A stretch of 28,106 bases of DNA from Trichomonas tenax (GCA_023091735.1 JALKBU010000676.1:1-28106), one strand, 5' to 3'. Shown: positions 8,265-17,529, numbered from the stretch's first letter. The notes: generated by a model not told the origin, from the letters alone. Numbers and translations are program-made.

Positions 8265-9659
8265 TCATTTGATAACAAATTTCTTATTAGCGAGATCTTG
8301 AAGATATTTTTCTGGAACACCTTCCGCGCGGAGCATAGCGAGCTTCTCCTGGCGGATTGCTTCGATCCTCTCGATATAGTCCTGGCGATCTTCGAGCATA
8401 TGCTGCTGATCGTCGAGGTGCACCAATGGCTCCATCTGTTTCTGAATTCTCTTTGTCTCGATTTCCTGCTGTAACTGGCGGTTGTATTCGTCCTGAGCTG
8501 CCTTCTTGCGTGCGAGCTCTGCATCCTTTGCTGCCTTGTCTTCCTCCCACTTATTCCTGGCGCGCTCGAACTCCTGCTTCTCGATGTTCGCGAGCTGGAT
8601 GAGGCGCTTCTGTTTGAGGCGAAGGAACTCGTTACGGTTCTCGATGATCATCTGTCTCTCTTCCTCCTTCTTCTTTGCTAACTCGAGCTCACGCTGGCGC
8701 TCCTTGCGCTCCTTCTCTTCAGAAACGCGGCGAGCACGGAGTTCATCCTCCTGAGCCTGTGTGTCGATAAGGCGCTGCTGGTTCTTTCTAATCTCTGATA
8801 TTTCGCGCTCCTTAGCGGCCTTCCTCTCAGCAACCTGGCGCTCGTACTCTTCTTCCTGAGCAGCCTTCTGCTTGTTGTATTCGATGATCGCGTTGACTTC
8901 CTGGATATCGCGCTCGCGTTCTTTCTGCTTTCTGACGATTGACTGTTTGTTGGCTTCTAAGCACTCCTGGAGGAACCCCTGTTGCCTGGCCTTCTTTTCG
9001 GTTGCGAGTCTCCTTTCTTCTTCAATCGCTGACTGATTTGCTTCGTGCATTTCCTGAATTTCGCGCGCACGACGATCTGCTTCAATTTTCGCGAGTACCT
9101 TTCTGTCGCTGATCTGCTTCAATATCATTTGGGCTCCGAGCTTTCTCTGTTCTTTCAATGCGCTTTCACGCTCACGATAAATTTGAACGGCTTTCTGGCG
9201 CTCTTGTTCGAGTACCTCCGCCTGCATCATTTCCTCCTCCTTCTCCTGCTGCTTCTTCTTCTTGTGGAGGATCAATTCTGCATCACGCATCGCTCTAACG
9301 CGTGCTGCGGCGACATCCTGGTTCATAAGCTTGACCTCATCGAGCTCCTCGTTCGCTTTCGCACGTGCAATAGCTAATTGTCGCTCGCGTTCAGCAGAAT
9401 GTAATTGCGTAGCTTGTTGTTTAAGCATTGTTTGATGTTTTTGTTCGGCTTCGATGATATTTGTTCTCTTCATATCGATAGCTTTCATTGTCTGTAGCTT
9501 TTCCTCTTCTTCCTTCTGTGTTTTTTCTAATACTTGCGCAGGTGTTAAGAAATTAGACTGGCGTTTAGTCCTAAGATATTCCTCTTGAGTAAGTATAACC
9601 GCATCACCCGCAATATTGCTTATCCGAGTGTTATATCGAGGGTCACGTGTTCCTAACAT
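8265..9659 (-). CDS. CFAP45: CFAP45-like axonemal microtubule inner protein
   Basis: A 464-residue, almost wholly charged helical protein (E, K, R, Q, A) with long uninterrupted coiled-coil segments, typical of the trichohyalin/plectin-homology group. Two points favour CFAP45 (CCDC19) over other members. One is the N-terminal block …PAQVLEKTQKEEEEKLQTM before the coiled coil. The other is the C-terminus …IRQEKLAMLRAEGVPEKYLQ, matching the …LRATGLPEKY ending of animal CFAP45. Length is close to the animal protein (~550). CFAP45 lies inside flagellar doublet microtubules and stabilises them, consistent with a flagellated host. The ATG at 9659 is the first in frame and is followed by a plausible non-helical N-terminus. 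Codons are G+C-rich at third positions, suggesting good expression. Many open frames on the other strand are shadows of this composition. Confidence 0.78.
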   Translation of the reverse strand: MLGTRDPRYNTRISNIAGDAVILTQEEYLRTKRQSNFLTPAQVLEKTQKEEEEKLQTMKAIDMKRTNIIEAEQKHQTMLKQQATQLHSAERERQLAIARAKANEELDEVKLMNQDVAAARVRAMRDAELILHKKKKQQEKEEEMMQAEVLEQERQKAVQIYRERESALKEQRKLGAQMILKQISDRKVLAKIEADRRAREIQEMHEANQSAIEEERRLATEKKARQQGFLQECLEANKQSIVRKQKERERDIQEVNAIIEYNKQKAAQEEEYERQVAERKAAKEREISEIRKNQQRLIDTQAQEDELRARRVSEEKERKERQRELELAKKKEEERQMIIENRNEFLRLKQKRLIQLANIEKQEFERARNKWEEDKAAKDAELARKKAAQDEYNRQLQQEIETKRIQKQMEPLVHLDDQQHMLEDRQDYIERIEAIRQEKLAMLRAEGVPEKYLQDLANKKFVIK

Positions 9660-9789
9660 CTGAATAACGTACTGAAAACTGCCATCTACGTTTCAATTTT
9701 TTCTGTTTTTTCTGTTTTTCGATTTTAACTTTTAATATGAATTCTACATCGCGTGTTAGAGCTATATTTATGAAAATTGTGGTTTTTTA
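9660..9789. promoter_or_regulatory. 5' flank of the CFAP45 gene
   Basis: The upstream DNA of the minus-strand CFAP45 gene holds TCAGTACGTTATTCAG immediately before the ATG on the coding strand and pyrimidine-rich plus-strand runs (TTTTTTCTGTTTTTTCTG). There is no perfect TCACTTT initiator. The promoter is presumed from position only. Confidence 0.3.
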
Positions 9790-10100
9790 TTCTCTTCAAA
9801 CGGATTTTTTTATTTTTCTTTAGTAAATCTCCAGTGAATAGAGATAGTGATTTCTTTATATGGAAGAAAATATTTTAAATCCCTTTTTCCACATTCTTCC
9901 CTACACACTCTCTTCTCATGCAATACTTTTTCATCAAAATATTTGATATCTTTTACATCACAAGCAATAAGTCGATCAAAGCATAGGATTTTCTTATTTC
10001 TATGCTCAATGTAGTTAATGCATCAATGTTTTGAGGTATAAAAATTGATATTCAAAATTTTATAACAATTTTATCAACTTAAATGTCATTGAGAGTTATT
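9790..10100. repeat. Diverged direct repeat, copy 1
   Basis: This stretch is clearly related, in the same orientation, to 11228-11500. Shared landmarks in order: TATATGGAA-AAAATA-TTTAAATCCCTTT, CACTCTC, TTGCAATA or TGCAATA, a TATTTG run, CTATAAGT/CAATAAGT, GCAT-GGATTTTC, and AATGTAGTTAATGCAT. Substitutions and small indels are many, so the duplication is old. The copies flank the inverted repeat and the broken gene between them. Confidence 0.7.
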
Positions 10101-10412
10101 TGTTGTTATAATATATGCTGCTGTGATTTATAACATCATGTAGCTGAAGTTAAAGCCTTGAAATATTTTTTGTTTAAAGAATTTTCTTGAGAAATTGCAA
10201 GTACGCAGTTCCCTTTAGGTGAATTTATCAACGGTAATCTCATTGAGAGATGAAGAAAGTCTTGATTTTTACATGGAAAAAAATGATTGATTTATTTTTT
10301 TACATTTTCTAAAATGCGAATGATTATCATTGCAGTCCCTTCTAGAGTCTTTTTGAAATGCAAATGAAAAAGATAACGACATTTGTGTCAAAAATTAAAA
10401 TAACCATCAAAA

Positions 10413-10715
10413 AATGTAGGGTATGAAAATGTGTCATGAAAAGTGATATGCTTACATGTCGGATTTGACGTTATTTTGACATGTAAATTATGCTATTAGG
10501 GGTGAGTATTGAATTTTAATATAAATGAAAACATTTGCTATGATTGACTCTGGAAGGCTCTGAAAAGCAAATGTTTTCATTTATATTATAAAAATGGCTG
10601 ACGGTTTTAGATACACCCCCTTTTATATTATGTCATTTTACATGTCAGAAAATCATCAAATCTGATATGTAAACCTGTTACTTTTTCGTGACACATTATC
10701 ATATCCCACAAGATT
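10413..10715. repeat. Large imperfect inverted repeat with perfect 23-bp inner stem
   Basis: Arms 10413-10539 and 10566-10715 are inverted copies. The innermost 23 bases (10517-10539 against 10566-10588) are perfect complements separated by a 26-base loop. Outward, both arms share TGACATGTAAA, a GATTTGA block, a TTACAT-TC block and ATGTGTCA-GAAAA in the same order, with substitutions. The layout and size resemble a foldback or MITE element, although its sequence is unrelated to the 441-768 element. It has no coding capacity. It lies about 110 bp before a broken reading frame. Confidence 0.75.
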
Positions 10716-10828
10716 ATCATTCAAAAAAACGTAGTGAATGAAAATCTGGGAAAAAATACCATAAGCAAAAATTTTTCCAATTCTCGAAGAAAAAAATTTT
10801 AAAATCATTTCATTTTTGTTTTGGAAAG

Positions 10829-11223
10829 ATGCCTAAGGTACCAGAGAACATTGCCAAGAGGAGAATTAAGAGGATAGAATATGGTGATGTTATAAAAATT
10901 GTTTATGTCGTAACTAGAAAGAAGAAGAATGCTCTATACATTGGCCAAGTAATGAGAACTAAGAATTATCGCAAATGAAACAGATACGAGCTTGTCAATA
11001 GATTAAGTGCTAGAGGTTATTTTTAGAGTTGAGAAAGTTAAGATTACGCGAGGCAGATGTAACTGATGACTTCGTATTTGTTACAGATTATCAGCCATTA
11101 TCTGAGCCATCAGCTGCGCAACTCCCATTACATGTAAACTTCTATTTGGGCGATCCATGTTTCTGCTATTTAATGTCTTGCTGCTTTGGGTATGTTTTCC
11201 CGATGATGCACCTTGTATTTTAA
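10829..11223 (+). pseudogene. Broken gene of unknown family
   Basis: An ATG at 10829 opens 49 codons (starts MPKVPENIAKRRIKRIEYGD) to a TGA at 10976. The same frame runs on for 15 more protein-like codons (RYELVNRLSARGY) to a TAG at 11024. After that, two other frames look coding: one from about 11016 (VIFRVEKVKITRGR) and one from about 11029 (LRKLRLREADVTDDFVFVTD…) to a TAA at 11221. The basic start and the G-D-V-I-K-I pattern are faintly like bacterial/organellar ribosomal protein bL19. However, trichomonad hydrogenosomes have no ribosomes, so I do not adopt that name. It is probably a decayed gene between two copies of a direct repeat. Confidence 0.45.
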
Positions 11224-11227
11224 ATCG

Positions 11228-11500
11228 CTGGTTTTTTGATTTTTGATGAATTTTTTCTTCAATAAGTAGATGTAATGATATCATTATATGGAAAAAAATA
11301 CTTTAAATCCCTTTCTATGCACTCTCTCATATTGCAATATCTTTTTTTCAAGATATTTGTTATTTTTTCCATCTCAAGCTATAAGTTGATAATAGCATTG
11401 GATTTTCATATCGCCATTCCAAATGTAGTTAATGCATTAATGATTTAAGACCTTAAAACTGATAATCAATATTTCCAAATTTTGAATCAACTTAATCCAA
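11228..11500. repeat. Diverged direct repeat, copy 2
   Basis: This is the partner of 9790-10100. It begins after the broken gene with GGTTTTTTGATTTTTG and runs through ATATGGAAAAAAATACTTTA and AATGTAGTTAATGCATTAATG. It is shorter than copy 1, mainly through small deletions. The pair implies an old duplication of a unit whose boundary is unclear. Confidence 0.7.
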
Positions 11501-11659
11501 CTTTGGGAAATGTATATTCCTTCAACACACATTGGTTTTATTTCAAATATCAAATAGCTAATGTTATAGACATGAAAAATTTTATGTGTTAAGATATTCA
11601 TATCATATTAAGTCAAACTGTAGGTCGACCTAGGGCAAGCTTAGAACGTTTTTCATATA

Positions 11660-12040
11660 AGCGAAGTGATTCGATGCAATATATAAAAATTTTGGTTATT
11701 CGTTCCTGAGCCTTTTTGTATTATATGATTATCATATGTCAGAGCTGTGATTTCTATACGTGAAATATCATGAGTTAAATCACAGATAATGAAATGAAAT
11801 GTCATTGTTTTCCTGATAACCAGAAAGATAGCATCTCTAGGCACTCCTTAGCCGATTTATTCAAGAAAATTGCAGTTATGTCATGTATAATGCTTTCGCA
11901 TAATAATGTTTTCCGAGCAAAATCTCATTACGGAGTAATTATATGCATCATCATAAACATTGTATTGGGAGCAAAGCTGGACCACGGAATTCGATGGCAT
12001 TGTTACTAATAATGGTCAGATTATCCGAAAAGTGATTTTC
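11660..12040 (-). pseudogene. Possible decayed gene, unknown family
   Basis: On the minus strand, protein-like stretches follow one another in shifting frames: around 12030-11960 (SDNLTIISNNAIEFRGP), 12000-11890 (VQLCSQYNVYDDAYNYS), 11900-11820 (DITAIFLNKSAKECLEML) and 11830-11655 (TFHFIICDLTHDISRIEIT). The order would fit one gene with several frameshifts. A plus-strand frame over the same bases (11794-12009) is also open, so direction is not certain. No family is recognised. Confidence 0.28.
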
Positions 12041-12164
12041 ATTTCATTTGCCTATTAATAACATCAAGGCTAATGTATTGATAGTTTGGATATGAAAGAA
12101 CAGAACTAAGTTTAATATATAAAAAAAATCTATAGATATATTAACAAAAACATACCGCAAAAAG

Positions 12165-12737
12165 TTAAACAAAAACAAAATTCTCTGCGTTAAAGCGGTC
12201 GAAATGGTATGAACCAAACAAACAGTCATGTACCATTTCCTGATCTTGATAGACATAGTCGTCGTAAAGTTCGAGTGGTTCAAGTGATTTTAGGGAATCA
12301 AGCGGGGATTGAACTTGAGGTAGCATTACCGGTGATCTGGAGTTTTCTTTGATACCAATTAAATCTCGAATGGAGTCAGGATTTGACTTACATTTTCTGA
12401 AAACATCATCTTCAGAAGCATTTGAGTATCTCCTTGTGAGCGAATACTTTCCTTTTTGCACAATTGCTGCCGTTGTATTATTTGAAAGAAGGAAATAAAA
12501 TGAGTCGTTGCAATTCTTGCAAGACAGCTTGTAAATGTTGTCGCTAGGCTTAGAAACCCTAATATTCGATTCGTATGGGGTTGTCAAACATTCCTTCTCG
12601 ACATCGAAAAATTCTGGTTCGAAAACACCGACATCCTTGGCTTGGGAAGTAGCCTCTGGTGCAGTGTTTTGGAACTTCTTGCCGAGAATCAGCCTGCACA
12701 TGCCGCATTTGCAGTGAATCTCGTTGACCAACTCCAT
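12165..12737 (-). CDS. Protein with two CxxC pairs, possibly Mis18/Yippee-like
   Basis: A 190-residue protein. Cys11-x2-Cys14 in HCKCGMCRLILG and Cys73-x2-Cys76 in YKLSCKNCNDSFYF lie about 60 residues apart, with Cys9 and Cys50 as further candidates. Two CxxC knuckles, the first followed by a Leu-Gly and the second preceded by a Tyr-rich strand, form the pattern of the zinc-binding beta-tent fold shared by Mis18, Yippee and cereblon-type domains. Residues 80-190 are Ser/Asp/Pro-rich, probably disordered, with acidic patches (LEPLELYDDYVYQDQE). Mis18 proteins act in centromere licensing, but the similarity here is only the cysteine spacing, so function is inference. The ATG at 12737 is the first in frame. 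The gene stands alone between two gene-free stretches. Confidence 0.72.
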   Translation of the reverse strand: MELVNEIHCKCGMCRLILGKKFQNTAPEATSQAKDVGVFEPEFFDVEKECLTTPYESNIRVSKPSDNIYKLSCKNCNDSFYFLLSNNTTAAIVQKGKYSLTRRYSNASEDDVFRKCKSNPDSIRDLIGIKENSRSPVMLPQVQSPLDSLKSLEPLELYDDYVYQDQEMVHDCLFGSYHFDRFNAENFVFV

Positions 12738-13606
12738 TTATAATTTGAAAGTTAAAAAAAATAGGATTCAATATTTTTGAAAGAGGTCAATCAATTTTAG
12801 GGACTATTACGTTTTTACAAAAAAATTATCCATCAAAATCATATTTCTCTCCTTGATTATAACAAAAAAATTTGAGAATTTGAATTTCTACAAAAGTCAT
12901 CAATTTTGTTGACATCGAAATGTTCGTTCACGCTTATATTTCGAATAACAAACTTAAGCATGTAATAAATCTCAACCAATTTTAGAGAATTCTTAATTCG
13001 AAGAATTTATTCTCAATTTTTCACTTTTATTGAACATTTAACAACTGCACCTTTGGATAAAACAAATATCAAAAATTGTTTTCAACTCAAAATTAGTGCA
13101 GCACCGTGCTTGACTTTTGAGCCATCTGTGAATGACTTTTGAGGAGAATTTTGTAAACCTCTCTACATTAATTTTGTGCCTTTCAATTTTTCCTGTAAAA
13201 ACGTGCTTTATTAAGAAAAAATATTTCTTCAAATTGAGCATCGAATAGTGATTTTTATTGGTTGATATGATATCGTATGTCTGTGACAGTCTTTTCGGAT
13301 AAAAATTATTCAAAATATGAATCTTTAATTTTTTCTGTTTTATAATTATATCACATATAGTGAATGTTAATTATCAAATAAAACGATTTTTTTCAATAAT
13401 TTTTTCATTAACTATCAATTTTTATTTGATATTCTGTGAGAAGATCATACAAAGAATACAACTTCGAGAAGATGATTTTTTAAAAAAACGTGACATACCT
13501 GTTTTTTTCTTTAACTTTTTCTTTGAGAAATAACACTTGAAATTTTGGGTAGAGATATGTTCAAAAAGCCTAATTTCGCAATTTTCGAAATCGAAAGCGG
13601 CTCTGA
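12738..13606. other. Intergenic AT-rich DNA
   Basis: Frames on the minus strand (for example 13038-13313 and 13422-13625) begin with TTG, are Lys/Phe-rich as expected of AT-rich noncoding DNA, and show no family motif. A TCACTTTTA word is at 13021. I support no gene here. Confidence 0.5.
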
Positions 13607-14188
13607 AATCCAATGAACAGACCAAAGAGGCTGTATTGCTGTGATTTCTACTGCTTTTGGACTATATATGCTATGGTACAATCAACAATAGTTAATATTG
13701 TTTACGGAATGTCAAAAATTGATTACGTTGAGTGTCTATGATCTGAATATCATTATGGTTCAAATGCACCTCTTGTGCCTGTTGTAAATTTCAACTCCGA
13801 TTGGATTAATTTCGTGTTTTCAGGATTAATTTTCAATTTTACCGACTGCTTTAAGGATGATTTCACACTTTATTTGATGGAGTGTTCATGTGCATAGACT
13901 GAACATGATGTTTGTACAGTACATAGCGATCATAATGACGCTATTTTAGAAAATCCAAATCGCAAAATGATGAACGATCGATTGTGTTTTGACTTTCACT
14001 ACATTACTGTGAATTACATGATATTGCAGTCGCTAAAGACTTCGAAATATAATTTTTCCCACTTTTTTTTGTAGATTACCTCACAGCCAAATATTTCTCT
14101 CAAACTCCCATATAAATGTGCTTGCTATCATGAGCATGTTGAAATTACATACTCTAACAAGTATGTAATCAATCAGCAATATGAATGA
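13607..14188 (+). pseudogene. Decayed reading frame with three internal stops
   Basis: A single plus-strand frame from about 13607 to a TGA at 14186 is interrupted only at 13739 (TGA), 13895 (TAG) and 14072 (TAG). That is three stops in roughly 190 codons of AT-rich DNA, far fewer than expected by chance. The text is protein-like: SEYHYGSNAPLVPVVNFNSD, ENPNRKMMNDRLCFDFHYIT and LKTSKYNFSHFF. The LCFDF…Y…LKTS run is faintly like the discoidin (F5/8 C) domains common in trichomonad BTB-type proteins, but I would not name it. No start or end of a domain is clear. It is probably an old relic of a larger gene. Confidence 0.48.
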
Positions 14189-15370
14189 TCTGATTATCGA
14201 TGAAAGTAGTTTATTGTCGAAAATAGTTAAGTGCATAATATCCTGCTTTTAATAATCTACAATATACATAGAGTAAACTTTATCATCTTCATTCTATTTG
14301 TAAAATTCGAAGAGATCATGAAAGTACTTGAATTCATTAAGGAACATCAAATTTTCAATTATTAAGTAAGTACTGTCAAATGTTTTATCATCAGTTATGC
14401 TTCATAATTGCATTTCTTTTATGAAATGGCAAATCCTTAGGAAAATATACTGAAATCAGAACGTTAAATATGCAAACATATTCACAGAATCTGTATCTAC
14501 TGCATGAAAATATGTGTTTACCCTTTATTTGATGTTTCATATAATTAATATCGAAATAACATTGGGAAAGATTGTATTCAATATTTAAAGAGCATACAAA
14601 CTATAGAAATATTGATTTCCTATCAATGTGCTAGCTTGAAATTGCATGAAATCACTTCAATTTTTCTAACAAGTCAGTTTGATTTCATAAGAAATCAATT
14701 GATGTGTTTCTAACATATATCACAAGAAAGAAGAATTATTGTATTATGATTTTATAGTTCATCTATTGCTGAACAATTCGCAATAGCTTTTCTCTTTGAA
14801 TAATTAATGCTGATCTTTGAATTCAAATAGAGATTATATAGATCAAAAATGATGGAAGCAAATGATTTCTATCAGCACAATTAGTATAATAGCAGGTGCA
14901 ATAACTTGTAGAGTAGCTATGTATGTTATTAGTCAAGAATAAGATATGATTGTAATATGACATGTAAATTTTATTTGCGACAAGTAAAAATATTTTGACA
15001 TGTAAAATAAATGACATTGCAAATTTATAAAAAATAAGGAGAATTTGCAAATTGAAACTTGTAATTAAAACCCATTATCCATAACAATGAGTATAGTGAG
15101 ACCCAAAGTACTACATGATCGTATTCATGATATTTCTCGCAAAATTGAATTCGGTTCATTCCAAAACGTTATGATACGGTCTAACTATATAAATATATAA
15201 TAAATATAAGTGTAAGTGAAATGAGCAAAACAATGAACAAAAATTTGCGAGAAAAACGATTATTTTCGTCACAATTTTAGCATTTTCCAAACTATAGAAT
15301 TATCTCTTGGAAGCAATACAGAAAATCAGAGAAAAATCTAAGATAAATATTTGAGAGAAAAACGATGATT
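14189..15370. other. Intergenic stretch with paired TGACATGTA motifs
   Basis: No gene is seen. TGACATGTA occurs at 14958-14966 and 14996-15004, with the near copy GACAAGTAAAAAT between them, about 400 bp before the RidA start. The rest is AT-rich and without recognised structure. Confidence 0.5.
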
Positions 15371-15373
15371 TGA

Positions 15374-15387
15374 TCACTTCACTTTAG
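15374..15387 (+). promoter_or_regulatory. Tandem initiator-like TCACTTCACTTTA before RidA
   Basis: TCACTTC (15374) and TCACTTT (15379) overlap and end two bases before the ATG at 15388. With A15376 or A15381 as the first transcribed base, the leader would be 12 or 7 bases, normal for trichomonads. Motif seen; use inferred. Confidence 0.6.
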
Positions 15388-15762
15388 ATGTCGCAAGTCA
15401 TCACACTTCCAGACGCCCCACCGCCGATCGGCCCATACTGCCTCGCCCGCCTCTGCGGCAACACACTCTACACATCCGGCAACGTCGCCCAGGCTGCCGA
15501 TGGCACAACACCAGCTGGAATTGCTGAGCAGACAACACTTTCCCTCCAGAACATGGAGAAGGTCATCAAGGCTGCTGGAATGGACAAGACAAATGTTGTC
15601 AAGTGCAACTGCTACCTTGCCAGAATGGAGGACTTCGCTGAGATGAACAAGGCTTACTCTGCCTTCTTCGGCGACCACAAGCCATGCCGCTGCTGCGTTC
15701 AAGCTGGCAAGCTTTGCGATCCATTCCTCTTTGAGGTTGAGTGCATTTGCTACAAGGCTTAA
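15388..15762 (+). CDS. RidA family enamine/imine deaminase (YjgF/UK114)
   Basis: A 124-residue protein, the usual RidA length. RidA trimers hydrolyse reactive enamines/imines released by PLP enzymes and so protect metabolism. The chain shows the family order: APPPIGPYC at 10-18 (usual A-P-x-x-I-G-P-Y), LYTSGNVA near 27-34, the long helix with MEKVIKAAGMDKTNVVK, then Arg101 in KPCRCCVQAGKL, the position of the carboxylate-binding Arg (usual PARS-x-V), and Glu118 in FEVECICYKA, matching the conserved …EIEAIA. It is odd in having 10 cysteines, including C100-R-C-C and several near the C-terminus, where most homologues have few. Codons are very G+C-rich at the third position, as in highly expressed trichomonad genes. 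The ATG directly follows two initiator motifs. Confidence 0.92.
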   Translation: MSQVITLPDAPPPIGPYCLARLCGNTLYTSGNVAQAADGTTPAGIAEQTTLSLQNMEKVIKAAGMDKTNVVKCNCYLARMEDFAEMNKAYSAFFGDHKPCRCCVQAGKLCDPFLFEVECICYKA

Positions 15763-16239
15763 ACACCTAGGTATTTATCACATATATTTTATTTCTTTTC
15801 ATTATATGTCCCAACTTTTTTCCTATTATTCTCTTTTATATTTGGTCAAAATTAACTTTAACTTATTCTGTTTTCATACTTAACAGAAATTGTTTCCATG
15901 GTCATTTATTAGCATTATCTTGAATAAGCAACTTCAACTACGAAATAATATTTTTTTTCAAAATTTGAAATTTGATTTCAGCACAATGATACCTTCCATA
16001 TGCTATAACCTGTAAATTTTTATTTGAATTATTATAGATAAATTGGTTCTTTTCGTTTATATATTTATTAACATATCATTTTTAGCATATGAACTGCTGT
16101 AAGCATTATAAAATCCTTCGCATGGAAAATTAAATTATACATCTTATGGTATTTTGTAAATATGAGAAGTTACATGAAATTATCCGGAATTAGGATCAGT
16201 TTTACATAATTACATGAAATATACAAACAAAACGAGACT
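15763..16239. other. Convergent 3' intergenic region (RidA / tubby-like)
   Basis: The 3' ends of RidA (plus) and the first tubby-like gene (minus) face each other here. The sequence is AT-rich with no reading frame of note. No polyadenylation signal could be assigned with confidence. Confidence 0.5.
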
Positions 16240-16992
16240 TCAGCTCAGCCATATTGACAGTGCGACACCAAATATACACAAATTCGGGAAAATTGACGGA
16301 GCATCAATTTCGAGTGTGGATTGCGATACTCTTCGCACCATTATGTATGGGAGCGAGTCATCATTGCCTACGAGGATGCAATTCTTGATGCTGGGGATTA
16401 TATCTCTTCCAAGGAAAGATAATTCCCAACGGCCCGTATTCGACAGCTTTGGTTTAAGGGACTTTAGTTTAGAAGGTACGAACTGTACTTCTTCGAATAT
16501 ATTTATAAATGTATCACGAGGCTCGGATGATGAATTCGAATTAATCTCGACAGTCATCAATTCATCGCCGAATTCCTCCTTCTTTCTTAGCGAAAAGAAC
16601 TTATTCGAGTTAGTTAGAAGCAAATATGCGGCAAACTCTTTCTGCGAGAAATGCATGTCATTTCCAGCGCTTATCGGGATGGATGTGGTAGGTCTTCTCG
16701 ATTTGGTTTTTGTGTGGAAGAGTGGCTCCCCGTCAAACGTAAGCTGGAAGTGGTAACGATAACCAGTCCAGCCTAGTTCTTGTGATTGCGTGAACCTGTA
16801 AGTGACAAAGCGAGAAAACATGTTGGAGCGAATCTTTGAGGTATCGATTGGCGGACAAAACTTGGGATCTCTATGATTCAAAATGTTATCATTCGTATTT
16901 TCATTCCTTTTATGTTCTGGACCTTCGTCTGTGCCAGAACTGTGGTTGAAAATGAAGTTGGATGAGTTCTCGGATGTATCTTCTGATGCCAT
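16240..16992 (-). CDS. Tubby-like protein, copy 1
   Basis: A 250-residue protein whose C-terminal 180 residues resemble the tubby beta-barrel, a phosphoinositide-binding domain closed around a central hydrophobic helix. Landmarks: YRFTQSQELGWTGYRYHFQL (residues ~70-90), a strand FAAYLLLTNSNKFFSL, the segment GRWELSFLGRDIIPSIKNC, which parallels the tubby …YVLNFHGRVTQASVKNF block, a following IMVRRVSQSTLEID strand, and the closing hydrophobic helix PNLCIFGVALSIWL, parallel to tubby PLCALQAFAIALSSF. Residues 1-65 are polar and probably disordered. The start is the ATG at 16992 (MASEDTSEN); the frame is open 27 codons further, but without ATG. It shares whole segments with the protein at 20733-21362 (GW-G-x-x-HFQL, FS-K-F-x-YLL), so the two are paralogues. 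It likely acts at membranes. Confidence 0.82.
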   Translation of the reverse strand: MASEDTSENSSNFIFNHSSGTDEGPEHKRNENTNDNILNHRDPKFCPPIDTSKIRSNMFSRFVTYRFTQSQELGWTGYRYHFQLTFDGEPLFHTKTKSRRPTTSIPISAGNDMHFSQKEFAAYLLLTNSNKFFSLRKKEEFGDELMTVEINSNSSSEPRDTFINIFEEVQFVPSKLKSLKPKLSNTGRWELSFLGRDIIPSIKNCILVGNDDSLPYIMVRRVSQSTLEIDAPSIFPNLCIFGVALSIWLS

Positions 16993-17013
16993 TTTTAAGA
17001 TTGATGTAAATTT

Positions 17014-17095
17014 ACAAAAAAAGTGTAAAAAATTTGAAAAAATGCCATAACGTACACATGAATTTTTTGGCAAATTTTTTTGATTTTACATGTCA
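17014..17095 (-). promoter_or_regulatory. Upstream elements of tubby-like copy 1
   Basis: On the coding strand, TGACATGTAAAA (17095-17084) is followed by GGCATTTTTTC (around 17043) and ACACTTTTTTT (around 17024), about 32 bases before the ATG. These are the two motif classes seen upstream of other genes in the window. Assignment is by resemblance only. Confidence 0.4.
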
Positions 17096-17529
17096 AATGA
17101 GCATTTTTCATCTCAAAAAAGACTTATTTCTATATACCACTCTTATTAGTAGTCGCAAATCCAATGTATTTGAATATTTCTATATGATTATTATATATTT
17201 AAGCAAAGATTACATCGGTAATCATATTGAATGAGAATATAGCTTTATGTTTTAATACATTGTTGCTGCGTATATCTTTATTCCAAATTTTGATTCTAAC
17301 ATGTTGGAAAACATATCTTCATGAAGAATAACGATGTATCTTCTGATTTTTCTCGGGTAAGTTCGAAGCATCACAAGTCAAGAAACATTGATTTTATATA
17401 GATGCAACCATATGAAATAGATTGAAAACAACATTGAAAAAGTAATTAATAAATGGTGTATTGTTTTATCAAATAGAATTTGATATATATTTGATTTTAA
17501 TATTTCATCATAAATGTCTTTGCGATTTT

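Noticed and set aside
8357..9377. Several plus-strand frames opposite CFAP45 (for example 8506-8754 and 9045-9377)
   Set aside because: They are Ser/Arg- and Leu-rich mirror frames of the G+C-rich coiled-coil gene, with no independent support.
10829..11223. Naming the broken gene as mitochondrial ribosomal protein L19
   Set aside because: The similarity is weak, and trichomonad hydrogenosomes lack ribosomes.
13038..13625. Two minus-strand frames (91 and 67 codons)
   Set aside because: Both begin with TTG, are Lys/Phe/Ser-rich, and show no domain.
14823..15050. 75-codon hydrophobic minus-strand frame over the TGACATGTA pair
   Set aside because: Its composition is that expected of AT-rich DNA, and there is no support as a membrane protein.
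15379..15702. 107-codon minus-strand frame opposite RidA
   Set aside because: It is a shadow of a codon-biased gene. RidA motifs and the initiator prove the plus strand.
16214..16756. 180-codon plus-strand frame opposite tubby-like copy 1
   Set aside because: Despite its length, the minus-strand frame carries the tubby blocks shared with the second paralogue. The plus-strand text has no motif.
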